A program made the position numbers and the translations under genes. Positions 20,518-29,315 of a stretch of 64,000 nt of DNA are shown piece by piece; positions within the stretch are counted from its first letter, which is position 1; the number at the start of each line of letters is the position of its first letter. Source of the DNA: CAWKGV01 sp963849305 (GTDB lineage: Bacteria > Pseudomonadota > Alphaproteobacteria > Acetobacterales > Acetobacteraceae). The DNA is taken from contig CAWKGV010000022.1 in NCBI GenBank assembly GCA_963849305.1, positions 1 to 64,000 of the forward strand, given 5' to 3'. The notes beneath the pieces are model-generated. The model was not told the origin of the DNA. It did no database searches and worked only from the letters and a program-made list of their open reading frames with translations.

Positions 20518-20928
20518 ATGGCCAGAATTAGTATTGTGCTCGCCGGCATGGCTATTACTCTATCGCCATATGCCGCGGCCGGCGACGTCCCTGACGCCTT
20601 CTCCGTCGAATGGCAGGGTAAGCACCCATGTGAAAAGCTCTATGAGGACGCACAAATTCGCATTGGTCGCTGCACTTTCCCGCCGGGGGCGGTTCATCTG
20701 TGCCACTCGCACCCTGCTGATGTTGTATACACCCTAAGCGGGGGGAAGGGCCAGGTGCGGGACGCGCGTGGTACGCGACAGCGCCAGACTGAGATCGGGG
20801 ATATTAGCAGCAATGCGCCCATTCCGTGGCATGAATATACGAACGTTGGTGACACAACGATCAATTACCTGATTATCGAGAAGAAGTATCAGCCTGCCCA
20901 GGATGCCGGCCCAGATGCCTGCAAGTAG
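20518..20928 (+). CDS. Secreted single-domain cupin
   Basis: A 136-residue protein with a signal peptide (ISIVLAGMAITLSPYAAAG). The cupin core is visible: FPPGAVHLCHSHPADVVYTLSGG with the metal-binding His residues, and the second motif around SNAPIPWHEYTNVGDTT. Such periplasmic cupins bind a metal and a small ligand; the ligand is unknown. GC content is lower than the chromosomal average here and the neighbours are orphans, suggesting horizontal acquisition. No operon partner is evident. Confidence 0.8.
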   Translation: MARISIVLAGMAITLSPYAAAGDVPDAFSVEWQGKHPCEKLYEDAQIRIGRCTFPPGAVHLCHSHPADVVYTLSGGKGQVRDARGTRQRQTEIGDISSNAPIPWHEYTNVGDTTINYLIIEKKYQPAQDAGPDACK

Positions 20929-21153
20929 TTCTGTGCTACCGACTGCGAGCCGAACTTCGCACCTCGCCCGGAGCCAGGACCGGTCGCGGCGTGTGAAGTG
21001 GGGACATGTCTTGCGCCCTGCACTGGCGGTGAGCCGCCTATGAGCGTGCCGAGCAGGAGCTTCACGCGTCCGAATGATCCTCGTCGAGGTCGTCGGCCTG
21101 CTCCGCTGCACGGCATGCGGCGCGGGCTTCGTGCCGAACGGCAAAGGCTGCAC

Positions 21154-21318
21154 CTAGCCCGTGTAACCGCCGAGCGGTTGCCGGTTCATCACCACGCGCG
21201 CAATGTTGCGGTCGGCATCGATGCACCCGCTGCCGGCTTCGAGCATGCGCCATGCTTGCGGCCGATGCGCTGATCGGCGCAAGCCGTGTGCGTGTGGTTT
21301 TTCGAGAATCATGCTCAT
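21154..21318 (-). CDS. Small orphan protein (54 residues)
   Basis: The ATG at 21316-21318 overlaps the stop of the upstream orphan ORF as ATGA, the usual sign of translational coupling. The product starts MSMILEKPHAHGLRRSAHRP and ends MNRQPLGGYTG; it is basic and soluble. The family is not recognised. Because it is short, support rests on the 4-base overlap and codon pattern only. Confidence 0.45.
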   Translation of the reverse strand: MSMILEKPHAHGLRRSAHRPQAWRMLEAGSGCIDADRNIARVVMNRQPLGGYTG

Positions 21319-21704
21319 GCGGATAATCTCCCATGGTTAAAGTGAAGCGACTGAGGATAATCCGAGAGAGCACCAAATTCCTTGCCGGGATTGCTGTCGT
21401 GCAATTGGTTGATCATGTCGAGCGTGGTTGCCAGATAATCGGCCGCGGCGGCATGCGCGTGCGGCTCTACCGGCGCGAAGCGGCTGGCGATTGCCGCGCG
21501 TAGCTTGAAACTTCGCCGCGCATCGAAGCGCCGCCGTAGATAGCGCGCCAGGGTCTGAACTCGCCTTCGGTTTCGCCGCGCGCCGTCGTGTTGCTCCGGC
21601 TCGTCCTCGCCGGGGCGCGTGATCGCTTTCACCTTCATGACCACGAACCCGGACCCTCCAGGCAGCGCACCAGATGCTCGGCGGGTGATCCGCGCTATCG
21701 GCAC
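21315..21704 (-). CDS. Orphan basic protein
   Basis: 129 codons from the first Met; a Met at 21638 (MKVKAITRPGEDEPEQ) is an alternative start. The product is strongly basic in the middle (RRNRRRVQTLARYLRRRFDARR) with an Ala/His-rich section after it (EPHAHAAAADYLATTLDMIN). No known domain is recognised; the arginine-rich core suggests nucleic-acid contact. Its stop overlaps the start of the 54-residue ORF by 4 bases, which supports both being real. It lies in the accessory stretch between lutB and tyrA. Confidence 0.45.
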   Translation of the reverse strand: MPIARITRRASGALPGGSGFVVMKVKAITRPGEDEPEQHDGARRNRRRVQTLARYLRRRFDARRSFKLRAAIASRFAPVEPHAHAAAADYLATTLDMINQLHDSNPGKEFGALSDYPQSLHFNHGRLSA

Positions 21705-21852
21705 GAATCGCTTATCCGAATAGGCATTCCCTAATGCAACTATCTATGAGGGCTAAATCCGGGCAAGAATCAAGACGAGCCGATCAGCGTTGCTTTTTGT
21801 CTTCCCGGACGCGCATGGATAGCGAGGAACGTAGGTCGGGAGGAACACGTAA

Positions 21853-22515
21853 TCAGGAACTCCGCCGACTACTGGCCCCCAAGAGTTGGTCAAAGCGTGT
21901 GGATTTCGGAGCGCGCTCTTGAGGCAGTGGAAATAGCCGCCGCATGAGCGCGTGCATAGGCAGATTAACCAAGACTGGAATCGCGAGCATTTCCAGCCCG
22001 AGATAGACCAGCGGCGGCAACTTGCGCTGCGGCTTTTCACCCGGCCCAAACACCCAGTTGATGTTGTGCTTCGGCTCGGTCAGCCAGTAGGTAAGCGGCA
22101 ACGCGGCTGAGGTGAGCGCGACTTGGACCGGCAGGGCACGGCGATCATAGCCGAACCGGTCTAGCATCCAGAGCAAGGTGGGTGGCAGCGCAAGGTGGAA
22201 CAGCGATAACAGACGCAGCCCGAGCGGAAGCTGTTTGTCGAACATATAGCCGGCGAGCCCGAGCAGCCTGCCCCCGGCGATGAAGTCGAGTGTCCAGGCC
22301 AGCTCCAAGGGCAGAACCCCGATTGCCGGCAGACTGGCGAGCAGCGGACTTTCAAGTATCACGGCGGAAGCCGTCGAGCCGAGCGCAATATCCGACAGCC
22401 AGAGGAAATTCTGTGCCCCGTAATGACGCCGGTAAACGACGGCGATCACTGGGACCCCCAGCCCATAGCCCAGCTTCAGCCATACTGGTACTGCTGGTGG
22501 CGGCACTTCGGTCAT
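21853..22515 (-). CDS. Integral membrane protein of unknown function
   Basis: A 220-residue protein starting MTEVPPPAVPVWLKLGYGLG; the longer upstream reading is rejected because hydrophobic structure begins here. Five or six hydrophobic segments are visible (LGVPVIAVVYRRHYG, LWLSDIALGSTASAVILES, LGLRLLSLFHLALPPTLLWM). A conserved-looking stretch near the C-terminus reads YWLTEPKHNINWVFGPGE. I recognise the general look of a widespread uncharacterised membrane protein but can assign no function. Its coding strand matches the tyrA group but a 190-bp gap separates them. Confidence 0.75.
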   Translation of the reverse strand: MTEVPPPAVPVWLKLGYGLGVPVIAVVYRRHYGAQNFLWLSDIALGSTASAVILESPLLASLPAIGVLPLELAWTLDFIAGGRLLGLAGYMFDKQLPLGLRLLSLFHLALPPTLLWMLDRFGYDRRALPVQVALTSAALPLTYWLTEPKHNINWVFGPGEKPQRKLPPLVYLGLEMLAIPVLVNLPMHALMRRLFPLPQERAPKSTRFDQLLGASSRRSS

Positions 22516-22707
22516 AATTGCAACCGGCTTGCGCGTACTCCCCCTGCCGAGCATCCGCACTCTTGGAGACACATTCATTTTGATGCAGCTCCTGCTGATA
22601 CTTCGCCGGCGAACTGCGGTATTGCGGGCCCGGTTGCCGCCCGTCACGGCAGCTTGCGATCCGGCCCCCTACTCCCCGGCCGACTGCGGGACGGGGCCCG
22701 GGATCCC

Positions 22708-23594
22708 CTACGCCTGCTTCAGCTCGATCAGGCTGCGGCGGATCTTGCGGCCGCGTTCCACCTTGTCTTCGATGTAAGCTGCATCCCCCCAACGGACGGC
22801 GCGCGCCATCGCCTGCGCGTCCTCCAGGAACCGCGCCAGCATCTCCAGCAGCGCCTCCCGGTTGTTGAGGAAGACGTCGCGCCACATCGTCGGGTCCGAG
22901 GCGGCGATGCGGGTGAAGTCCCGAAAGCCCGAGGCGGCGAAGCGCAACACCTCTTGGCGGGTCTCGTCGGCAAGATCGTCCGCGGTGCCGCAGATGGTGA
23001 ATGCGATCAGGTGAGGCAGATGGCTGACGATCCCGAGCACCCGGTCATGATGCCCCGGCTCCATCACCTCCACCATGCTGCCGCAGCGAAGCCAAAGCTC
23101 CCCGATCCGCTCCACCGCATCCTCGTCGGTGCCGGGCGGCGGCGTCAGCAGCGTGTAGCGGCCCTGGAACAGCGTGGTGAAGCCGGCGTCCGGTCCGGAA
23201 TACTCGGTGCCGGCGACCGGATGCGCCGGCACGAAATGCACCCCGGCCGGCAGCAGCGGCCCGACATCGCGGATCACCGACTGCTTGGTCGATCCGACAT
23301 CGGTGAGGACCGCGCCCGGTGCGAGATGCGGGGCGATGGCGGCGGCAAGCTCGGCAAAGGCGCCAACAGGGGCGCAGAGCATCACGCAGTCCGCGCCCTC
23401 GGCGCCCGGCCGGGATCGCGCTCCACGCGGTCGGCGATCCCAAGTTCCATGACGCGATTGAGCGTTGCCTGGGTGCGCGCGTTCGCCACCACCTCGCCGG
23501 CGAGGTCGCCCCGCTCTTTGGCGATACGAGCGACCGAGCTGCCGATCAGGCCGACGCCGATCAACGCCAAGCGGCGGAACAGCGGCTCAGCCAT
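22708..23594 (-). CDS. tyrA: Prephenate/arogenate dehydrogenase, one frameshift
   Basis: NAD(P)-dependent oxidative decarboxylase of tyrosine biosynthesis. The nucleotide-binding start is LALIGVGLIGSSVARI (residues 9-24). After a frameshift near 23395 the continuation is ADCVMLCAPVGAF, then TDVGSTKQSVI, FVPAHPVAGTEYSGP (catalytic His region), VLGIVSHLPHLIAF and the helical C-terminal domain ending RRSLIELKQA. Corrected length about 295 residues is normal. Its start lies inside the hisC 3-prime end (34-base overlap), so it is the last gene of a chorismate mutase-hisC-tyrA operon. Confidence 0.9.
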
Positions 23595-24682
23595 TGCCGC
23601 TCGGCCATGAAGCCCGTGAGCAGGTCGATCACCAGTTCCACCTCCTCGGCGGTCCCGACCGTGATGCGCAGGCAGTGTGGCAAGCCGTAGCCGGCGACCC
23701 GCCGCACGATAACCCCGCTACGACGCAGCGCCGCGTCGGCGGCCTCGGCGCGGGCCGGGGTGTCGAAGTCGGCCAGCACGAAATTGCCCTCGCTCGGCCA
23801 GACGCGGATGCCGGCGGCCCGGAGCCCCGAGGTAAGCCGGGTGCGTTGTTCGCGGTTGTGCGTCCGGCCCTTTTCCAGCCAGCCAGGCTCGGCCAAAGCG
23901 GCGATCGCGGCGGCCTGGGCGGCGATGGACACGTTAAACGGCGCGCGCACCCGATGCAGCACGTCGATCACCGGCGGCGGCGCGTAGGCCCAGCCGATCC
24001 GCATTCCGCCTAAGCCGAAGATCTTGCTGAAGGTACGCGTCATCACCGTGTTGTCGGCCGCGTCCACCAGCTTGATGCCCGGATCATAGTCCGGCCGCTC
24101 CACATATTCGGCATACGCGGCATCGAGTACCAGCAGCACCTCCGGCGGCAGGCCAGCCCGCAGGCGGGCGACTTCCTCGTGCGGCACCATGCTGCCGGTC
24201 GGGTTGTTCGGGTTCGCCAGGAACAGCAAACGCGTGGCGGGCGTTACGCGCGCGAGCAGGGCGTCCACATCGGCCGCGAGATTCCGTTCGGGCGCCTTGA
24301 ACACTTTGCTGCCGGCATAAGTGCCGGCGATCTGGTAAATCGAGAACCCGTGCTCGCTCATCAGCACCTCGCGCCCCGGCCCGCCATAGGCGATGCACAG
24401 CAGCGCGATCAGGTCGTCGGAGCCGTTGCCGCAGACGATCTTGGCCGGGTCGAGCCCGAACTTGGCCCCGATCGCGCGCCGCAGTTCTCGCGCGTCGCCG
24501 TCCGGATAACGATGCAGCTCGGCGGCGGCTTTCGCGTATGCCGCCTGGGCGCCGGGCGGCGGACCGAACGGGCCTTCGTTGGACGAGAGCTTGAAAACCC
24601 GATTGACGCCGGGCACTGAGGACTCGCCGCCGACATAGGGCGACACGCCAAGGATTTCCGGTCGGGGAAGCGGGGCGGTCAT
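23561..24682 (-). CDS. hisC: Histidinol-phosphate / aromatic aminotransferase
   Basis: PLP-dependent fold-type I aminotransferase, 373 residues, intact. Features are KLSSNEGPFGPPP, CGNGSDDLIALLC, FLANPNNPTGSMV, VLDAAYAEYVE (PLP-binding Asp/Tyr), and the Schiff-base lysine in TRTFSKIFGLGGMRIGWAY. Sequence type is HisC; the position between chorismate mutase and tyrA suggests that it also, or mainly, transaminates prephenate or phenylpyruvate/hydroxyphenylpyruvate, as known for alphaproteobacterial HisC2-type enzymes. The ATG overlaps the upstream TGA. Confidence 0.92.
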   Translation of the reverse strand: MTAPLPRPEILGVSPYVGGESSVPGVNRVFKLSSNEGPFGPPPGAQAAYAKAAAELHRYPDGDARELRRAIGAKFGLDPAKIVCGNGSDDLIALLCIAYGGPGREVLMSEHGFSIYQIAGTYAGSKVFKAPERNLAADVDALLARVTPATRLLFLANPNNPTGSMVPHEEVARLRAGLPPEVLLVLDAAYAEYVERPDYDPGIKLVDAADNTVMTRTFSKIFGLGGMRIGWAYAPPPVIDVLHRVRAPFNVSIAAQAAAIAALAEPGWLEKGRTHNREQRTRLTSGLRAAGIRVWPSEGNFVLADFDTPARAEAADAALRRSGVIVRRVAGYGLPHCLRITVGTAEEVELVIDLLTGFMAERQWLSRCSAAWR

Positions 24683-25614
24683 GTCGCGGCGGTTCCGCTG
24701 ACGGGGATGGCGTAGCCGCCGAGCAGCACCGGAGGCCGGACCAGATCGGGGGCGAGCTGGGCCAGGCGCGGGTCCGCCTCGGTGAGATAGCCCTCAACCT
24801 CGACGAGCACGTGCGCGGCCGCCGCGCCGGGCTCGCGACGCAGCAGGATCGCGAGGGGCGCGAGACCGGTGTCGGCGAGCACGGCGGCTAGCCGGGCTCG
24901 GTCCGTGTCGAGGGCTGGCTCCAGGCCGATCAGCGAGCGATCCGACCCGCTGGGGTCGGGCGGGATGGCGGCGACGACCAGCGCCTGCGCGCCGGGGGCA
25001 CCCTCGGCGCGAGGCGACCAGAAAGGTAGGCGGCCAACGACGTAGAGGTGCGGGCGATCCTGATGCAGCAATGCCGTCCACCACGCCTGCTCGGCCGACT
25101 CGGTCTCCGTCGGCATCGAGAGCACGGCCGCCTGGGCCGTGCCGGCGCGCAAGTCTGCTAGGCTCTCCGTGGAAGTCGGGTGTATGTGGAGCGGCGTCAG
25201 GGCGCCGAATTGCTCCCGCGCCGCTTGAGTGAAGCTCCGGCCGGGATCGGTCTCGCACACCGCGACGCTGAACGGCCCCTGCATCGCGGTCGTGGCGGCC
25301 AGCAGCTCCCGCCAGAGCCTGACCACCGCTTGCTTTGGCAGCCGGCCTCGATGGCGGCCCAACAGTCGGCGGATGATGGCCGCCTCGCGTCCCGGCCGCA
25401 GCGCGACGGTGCTGTTGGCCTTGCTGGCACTGGCCGCGACCTGGCCGACCACTTCGGCCCGCGGCATCAGCAGGTCGTGCAACGCGTTGTCGATCCGATC
25501 CAGCTCGGCACGTAGCGGCGCGAGGTCGTTGGGCCAGCCCTCCGGAGAGGGAGGGTCGTCCGGCAGGGTGCGCGGCGGGGGCGCGACATCGGCGGGCGAG
25601 ACTGGGGGTGGCAT
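24679..25614 (-). CDS. Chorismate mutase with a divergent C-terminal domain
   Basis: Starts at MPPPVSPADVAPPP. Residues about 40-115 form an AroQ-type chorismate mutase: LRAELDRIDNALHDLLMPRAEVV, then RPGREAAIIRRLL and LPKQAVVRLWRELL. The remaining 190 residues (SVAVCETDPGRSF, LRAGTAQAAVLSMP, VLVEVEGYL) are laid out like the prephenate dehydratase and ACT parts of PheA but lack the TR-F catalytic signature that I would expect. It heads the operon with hisC and tyrA, so conversion of chorismate to prephenate is the safe call; dehydratase activity is doubtful. Confidence 0.8.
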   Translation of the reverse strand: MPPPVSPADVAPPPRTLPDDPPSPEGWPNDLAPLRAELDRIDNALHDLLMPRAEVVGQVAASASKANSTVALRPGREAAIIRRLLGRHRGRLPKQAVVRLWRELLAATTAMQGPFSVAVCETDPGRSFTQAAREQFGALTPLHIHPTSTESLADLRAGTAQAAVLSMPTETESAEQAWWTALLHQDRPHLYVVGRLPFWSPRAEGAPGAQALVVAAIPPDPSGSDRSLIGLEPALDTDRARLAAVLADTGLAPLAILLRREPGAAAAHVLVEVEGYLTEADPRLAQLAPDLVRPPVLLGGYAIPVSGTAAT

Positions 25615-25773
25615 GAACCTGCGCGGACGTGCGGCCAATTGTCGGCCGGATGATCTATCCGAAACGGACTGGCTTGCAAAGCCGCGGGCTGTCCATCTGC
25701 TTATGATTGCTTAACCGTTAAGTGCCCGTCCGAGGCCGGTAAAACAGCCGGGAGGAGAGCAGGAGGAAACAAG

Positions 25774-26162
25774 TTGATTGCTGAGCAGCGCCGAGCGGCG
25801 CCCGGGCTCCTAGTCGGGTTGGAACGGCATTCGCGGCCGGCACCCCGGCGCAACCGCTACTCGGCCGCAACCGATCAGAACGAGTGGCCGGTGTATAGCC
25901 ACGGCAACTGGCCTACGCCTTCTCGCTCGCCACGCTGCGCTCCACCGAGTCGTCGCCGATTGTGATCGGCGACACCACACCTGTCGAGTTCCTGGGTCCG
26001 GAGTACGTCCATGCGCTCGACGCGAAGACGCGCCAGAAGTGGCGAAATGAGCCGGATATCCCAGACGACGTACTGCGCACGGACAAGGGGATGCCAAACT
26101 GGACCGGTGTCTTCACCCACAAGCAGTTCAGCGATATCCTCGCGTTCCTCCACACCGTCTAG
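25774..26162 (+). pseudogene. Decayed quinohaemoprotein (PQQ-cytochrome) dehydrogenase remnant
   Basis: A short degenerate coding stretch. NEWPVYSHGNW resembles the N-terminal WPVYSHD motif of PQQ dehydrogenases. After a frameshift near 25910 the text continues ESSPIVIGDTTPVEFLGPE and VHALDAKTRQKWRNEPDIP, like the beta-propeller blade ALDAKTGK-LW. It then passes directly into GMPNWTGVFTHKQFSDILAF, which looks like the end of a cytochrome c domain. Most of an 600-700-residue enzyme is thus deleted. The identification is by motif resemblance only. Confidence 0.45.
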
Positions 26163-26177
26163 AAGAACTTAGTGCCG

Positions 26178-26197
26178 CCTCGCGCCCTAACGCGAGG
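26178..26197 (+). promoter_or_regulatory. Hairpin in the metX leader
   Basis: CCTCGCG-CCCTAA-CGCGAGG is a perfect 7-bp stem with a 6-base loop about 60 bases before metX. Methionine genes of alphaproteobacteria often have SAM-responsive leaders, but I cannot match this leader to the SAM-II or SAM-V consensus, so it is only noted as a structured element. It could equally end the preceding remnant. Confidence 0.3.
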
Positions 26198-26258
26198 GTC
26201 TCAATCATCGCGGAGCCGGGTTGTCGCCCTTCCGTCTCGGGCCTATGCACGAGACGCC

Positions 26259-27422
26259 ATGAACCAGATCACGGAGCTGACCGACGTCTCGCACCAGCAC
26301 GCCACGTTCCCCGAGGGCATGGCCCTGGAGTGCGGCGCGCATCTGGCGCGCCTGACGGTGGCCTATCGTACTTACGGTCGGCTCAATGCCGCGCGGTCCA
26401 ACGCGGTGCTGATCTGCCATGCGCTCACCCTCGACCAATACGTTGCCGAGCGCCATCCCCTCACCGGCAAGGACGGGTGGTGGGAGCTGATGGTGGGGCC
26501 GGGCCGCCCCGTGGACACCGAGCGGTTCTTTGTGATCTGCGCCAACGTGCTCGGCGGCTGTATGGGCAGCACCGGCCCGCTCAGCCCGAGGGATGACACC
26601 GACGCGCTTCACCCGACGCCTTGGGGCACGGATTTCCCGCCGGTTACCATCCGCGACATGGTGCGCGCGCAGAAGCGGCTGGTCGAGCATCTCGGCATCC
26701 AGCGGCTGTTCGCGGTCACTGGTGGGTCGATGGGCGGGATGCAGGCGCTGCAATGGGCCGCCGACTACCCCGAAGCGGTGTTCGCGGCCATGCCGATCGC
26801 TACTGCCGCGTATCATTCAGCTCAGAACATCGCCTTTCACGAGGTGGGGCGCCAAGCGATCTTCGCCGACCCCGATTGGGAAGGCGGGCGCTACTGGCAA
26901 ACTGGCCGGGTCCCCGAGCGCGGTCTCGCGGTGGCGCGCATGTGCGCGCACATCACCTATCTCTCCGAGCAAGCGCTGACCCGCAAGTTCGGCCGCCGGC
27001 TGCAAACCGCGCCCAAGAGCGCCGGCGAGGCCATAAGCCTGTTCGGCGAAATGTTCGAGGTGGAAAGCTACCTGCGCCACCAGGGCAGCACGTTTGTTCG
27101 GCGGTTCGACGCCAACTCCTATCTCACGATCACCCGCGCGATGGACTATTTTGACCTTGCTGCCGATCATGACGGCGATCTCGCCGCGGCGTTCCGTGGC
27201 ACGCGCACGCGCTTCCTGCTCGTGTCTTTCACCTCCGACTGGCTGTTCCCGACCGCCGAGAGCCGCGCCATCGCGCGCGCGCTCAATTGGGCGGGCGCGA
27301 ACGTGAGCTTCGTCGAGATCGGCTCCGACAAGGGCCATGATGCCTTCCTGCTGGACGAGCCTGATCTCCATCGCAGCATGGCTGGTTTCCTGTCGGGCTG
27401 CGCGGTGCATGCCAGGCTGTGA
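26259..27422 (+). CDS. metX: Homoserine O-acetyltransferase
   Basis: Alpha/beta-hydrolase-fold acyltransferase making O-acetylhomoserine (or O-succinylhomoserine) for methionine synthesis. ATG 26259 begins MNQITELTDVSHQHATFPEG. Family motifs: VAYRTYGRLNAARSNAVLI, CANVLGGCMGSTGPLSP, the nucleophile elbow VTGGSMGGMQALQWA, FDANSYLTITRAMDYFD, and the Asp/His of the triad in TSDWLFPT and SDKGHDAFLL. 387 residues, intact. Acyl-donor specificity cannot be read with confidence. The stop overlaps the metW GTG by 4 bases. Confidence 0.93.
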   Translation: MNQITELTDVSHQHATFPEGMALECGAHLARLTVAYRTYGRLNAARSNAVLICHALTLDQYVAERHPLTGKDGWWELMVGPGRPVDTERFFVICANVLGGCMGSTGPLSPRDDTDALHPTPWGTDFPPVTIRDMVRAQKRLVEHLGIQRLFAVTGGSMGGMQALQWAADYPEAVFAAMPIATAAYHSAQNIAFHEVGRQAIFADPDWEGGRYWQTGRVPERGLAVARMCAHITYLSEQALTRKFGRRLQTAPKSAGEAISLFGEMFEVESYLRHQGSTFVRRFDANSYLTITRAMDYFDLAADHDGDLAAAFRGTRTRFLLVSFTSDWLFPTAESRAIARALNWAGANVSFVEIGSDKGHDAFLLDEPDLHRSMAGFLSGCAVHARL

Positions 27423-28062
27423 GCACGCACGACCCGATCCGGTTCGTCGCCAAGAACACGCGGCTCGATCTGCGGCTGATCGCCGAGATGATCGCGCCGG
27501 GTGCGCGCGTGCTCGACATTGGCAGCGGGGATGGCACGCTGGTTGATCACCTGTTCCAAACCAAAGGCTGCGACGCGCGAGGGATCGAGATCGACATGGC
27601 ATTGGTGACGCGGGCGGTTGCGCACGGGCTGCCGGTCATGCATGGCGACGCGGACATCGATCTGGCGCATTACCCCGACAGCGGGTTCGACTACGTGGTG
27701 CTGTCGCGCACGCTGCAAGCGGTGGAGCGCCCGCGCGAGGTGCTGCGGCAGATGCTGCGCATTGGAACTTGTGCGGTGGTCAGCTTCCCCAATTTCGGTC
27801 ACTGGCAGGTGCGCTGGCAGCTGGTCAGCAAGGGGCGGATGCCGATGACGCCCACCTGGGACCGGATGTGGTACGAGAACTCCGAACATCCATCCCTGCA
27901 CGATCCGCGACTTCTTCGACCTTTGCGATGCCGAGGGCTACGCGGTCGAACGCTGGCTAGCCGCCGATGAAGCCGGCCGTCGCGCGCCCTGGCGGCGCTT
28001 TCCGCGGCTGGCCAACCTGTTTGGCGAACAGGCGCTGTTCCTGTTGCGCCGGGGGCGGTGAA
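27419..28062 (+). CDS. metW: Methionine biosynthesis protein MetW, one frameshift
   Basis: SAM-methyltransferase-fold protein that partners MetX. GTG start at 27419, overlapping the metX TGA. Motif I is VLDIGSGDGTLVDHL near residue 31, followed by GIEIDMALVTRAVAHGL, FDYVVLSRTLQAV and VVSFPNFGHWQVRWQLV. An indel near 27897 breaks the frame within the stretch after WYENSEHP; the corrected end reads TIRDFFDLCDAEGYAVERW and finishes LFGEQALFLLRRGR at TGA 28060-28062. The metX-metW pair is a standard proteobacterial arrangement. Confidence 0.9.
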
Positions 28063-28143
28063 CCAAACATTTGCCGGAAACCAGCGGCCGGAACGGGAAG
28101 CGGGGGGCACTTCGACATTCCGGCCGCTAGCATCCGGTGCCGG

Positions 28144-28728
28144 TCACTTCGGCAACAGCACCGAATCGACGACCTGGATCACGCCATTGGACTGCATGAC
28201 ATTGGGAACGGTGATTTCGGCGACGCCGCTCTTCGCGCCTTCGACGAACAGATGGCCGTTGTTCTCGGTAATCGTCAGCGGCTCGCCTTCCACGGTCTTC
28301 AGCATGGCTTGGCCTTCGCCTGCATGCACCAGACGCATCAGTTCGGCGGTGGTGTAGCGGCCGGGCACGACGTGGTAGGTGAGGATCTTCATGAGCGTGG
28401 ACTTGTTCTCCGGCTTCAAAAGGGTGGCCACGGTGCCGGGCGGCAGCTTGTCGAAGGCCTCGTTGGTGGGGGCGAAGACCGTGAATGGCCCTGGCCCTTC
28501 CAGCGTATTCACGAGCCCTGCCGCCTTGACCGCGGCGACGAGCGTGGTGTGGTCCTTGGAGTTGACGGCGTTCTGAATGACGTTCTTCGACGGATACATC
28601 GGCGCGCCGCCGACCATCACGGTAGGTTCCGAGGCCATTTGGGCGGACGCCGGCGGGGCGACGGCCAGTGCGGCAGCAGGGAGCGCCAGCGCCGCAAGCA
28701 ACAGAGTGGTGGGACGGATCTTTCGCAT
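28144..28728 (-). CDS. Secreted fasciclin (FAS1) domain protein
   Basis: Starts MRKIRPTTLLLAALALPAAA with a clear signal peptide ending near ASAQ. A single FAS1 domain covers about residues 50-190: VAAVKAAGLVNTLEGPGPFT, VFAPTNEAFDKLP, LTYHVVPGRYT, and the C-terminal VMQSNGVIQVVDSVLLPK. FAS1 proteins mediate cell-surface or matrix adhesion; the bacterial role is generally unclear. 194 residues, intact, with its own 118-bp upstream gap, so probably monocistronic. Confidence 0.9.
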   Translation of the reverse strand: MRKIRPTTLLLAALALPAAALAVAPPASAQMASEPTVMVGGAPMYPSKNVIQNAVNSKDHTTLVAAVKAAGLVNTLEGPGPFTVFAPTNEAFDKLPPGTVATLLKPENKSTLMKILTYHVVPGRYTTAELMRLVHAGEGQAMLKTVEGEPLTITENNGHLFVEGAKSGVAEITVPNVMQSNGVIQVVDSVLLPK

Positions 28729-28846
28729 TGGGCGGGTCCTTCTGCTCGCGCGCCGTTCCGTTTGGCGCGTCATCCTTACGGCGCAATACACCCGCCGGAT
28801 GCAGCGGTCTCCGCTCTTTTCTTTGAACGCGTTTGGCCTGACTTGC

Positions 28847-29305
28847 TTAGTCCCATCGTTGCGCGGCAGCGTCGTCCGCTTCTCGGGCCTCGACCCACGC
28901 TTGCGCGCCGTCGGCGAACTCCTCTTTTTTCCAGAACGGCGCTTTGGTTTTCAGCCAATCGATCAGGAACGCGGTGGCCTCCAGCGCTGCCTGCCGGTGA
29001 GCCGCGGCGGCCAGTACCAGAACGATGTTTTCGCCCGGGCCGAGGCGACCGACGCGGTGGATCACGGTGCAGCCAAGCAGCATCCAGCGCCGCATCGCCT
29101 CCGCGACGATCCGGTCGATCGCGCGCTCGGTCATGGTCGGGTAGTGCTCCAGCATCAGCGCGTCGATTGGCCGCCCGGCGGCGCTGTCGCGCACCGTGCC
29201 GATGAAGCAGCCGATCCCGCCGACATCGGTGCGGCCGGCAGTCAATTGCGCGCACTCGGCGCCGATGTCGAAATCCTCGGACTGCACGCGGATACGGGCC
29301 ATCAA
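28847..29305 (-). CDS. moaE: Molybdopterin synthase catalytic subunit
   Basis: With MoaD it converts precursor Z (cPMP) to molybdopterin. 152 residues from MMARIRVQ (the second Met is the likely start). Family motifs: GIGCFIGTVRDSAAGR, LEHYPTMTERAIDRI, VIHRVGRLGPGENIVLV, and the active-site lysines in WLKTKAPFWKKEEF. It follows moaD in the same direction with a 10-bp gap. Part of a moaD-moaE group in the pgsA/uvrC neighbourhood, an arrangement common in alphaproteobacteria. Confidence 0.94.
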   Translation of the reverse strand: MMARIRVQSEDFDIGAECAQLTAGRTDVGGIGCFIGTVRDSAAGRPIDALMLEHYPTMTERAIDRIVAEAMRRWMLLGCTVIHRVGRLGPGENIVLVLAAAAHRQAALEATAFLIDWLKTKAPFWKKEEFADGAQAWVEAREADDAAAQRWD

Positions 29306-29315
29306 TCGGCCTCCT

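Noticed and set aside
25640..25773. Possible gene between chorismate mutase and the quinoprotein remnant
   Set aside because: No frame with a ribosome site or protein-like composition.
26163..26258. SAM riboswitch before metX
   Set aside because: A hairpin exists but the conserved loop and pseudoknot sequences of SAM-II and SAM-V could not be found.
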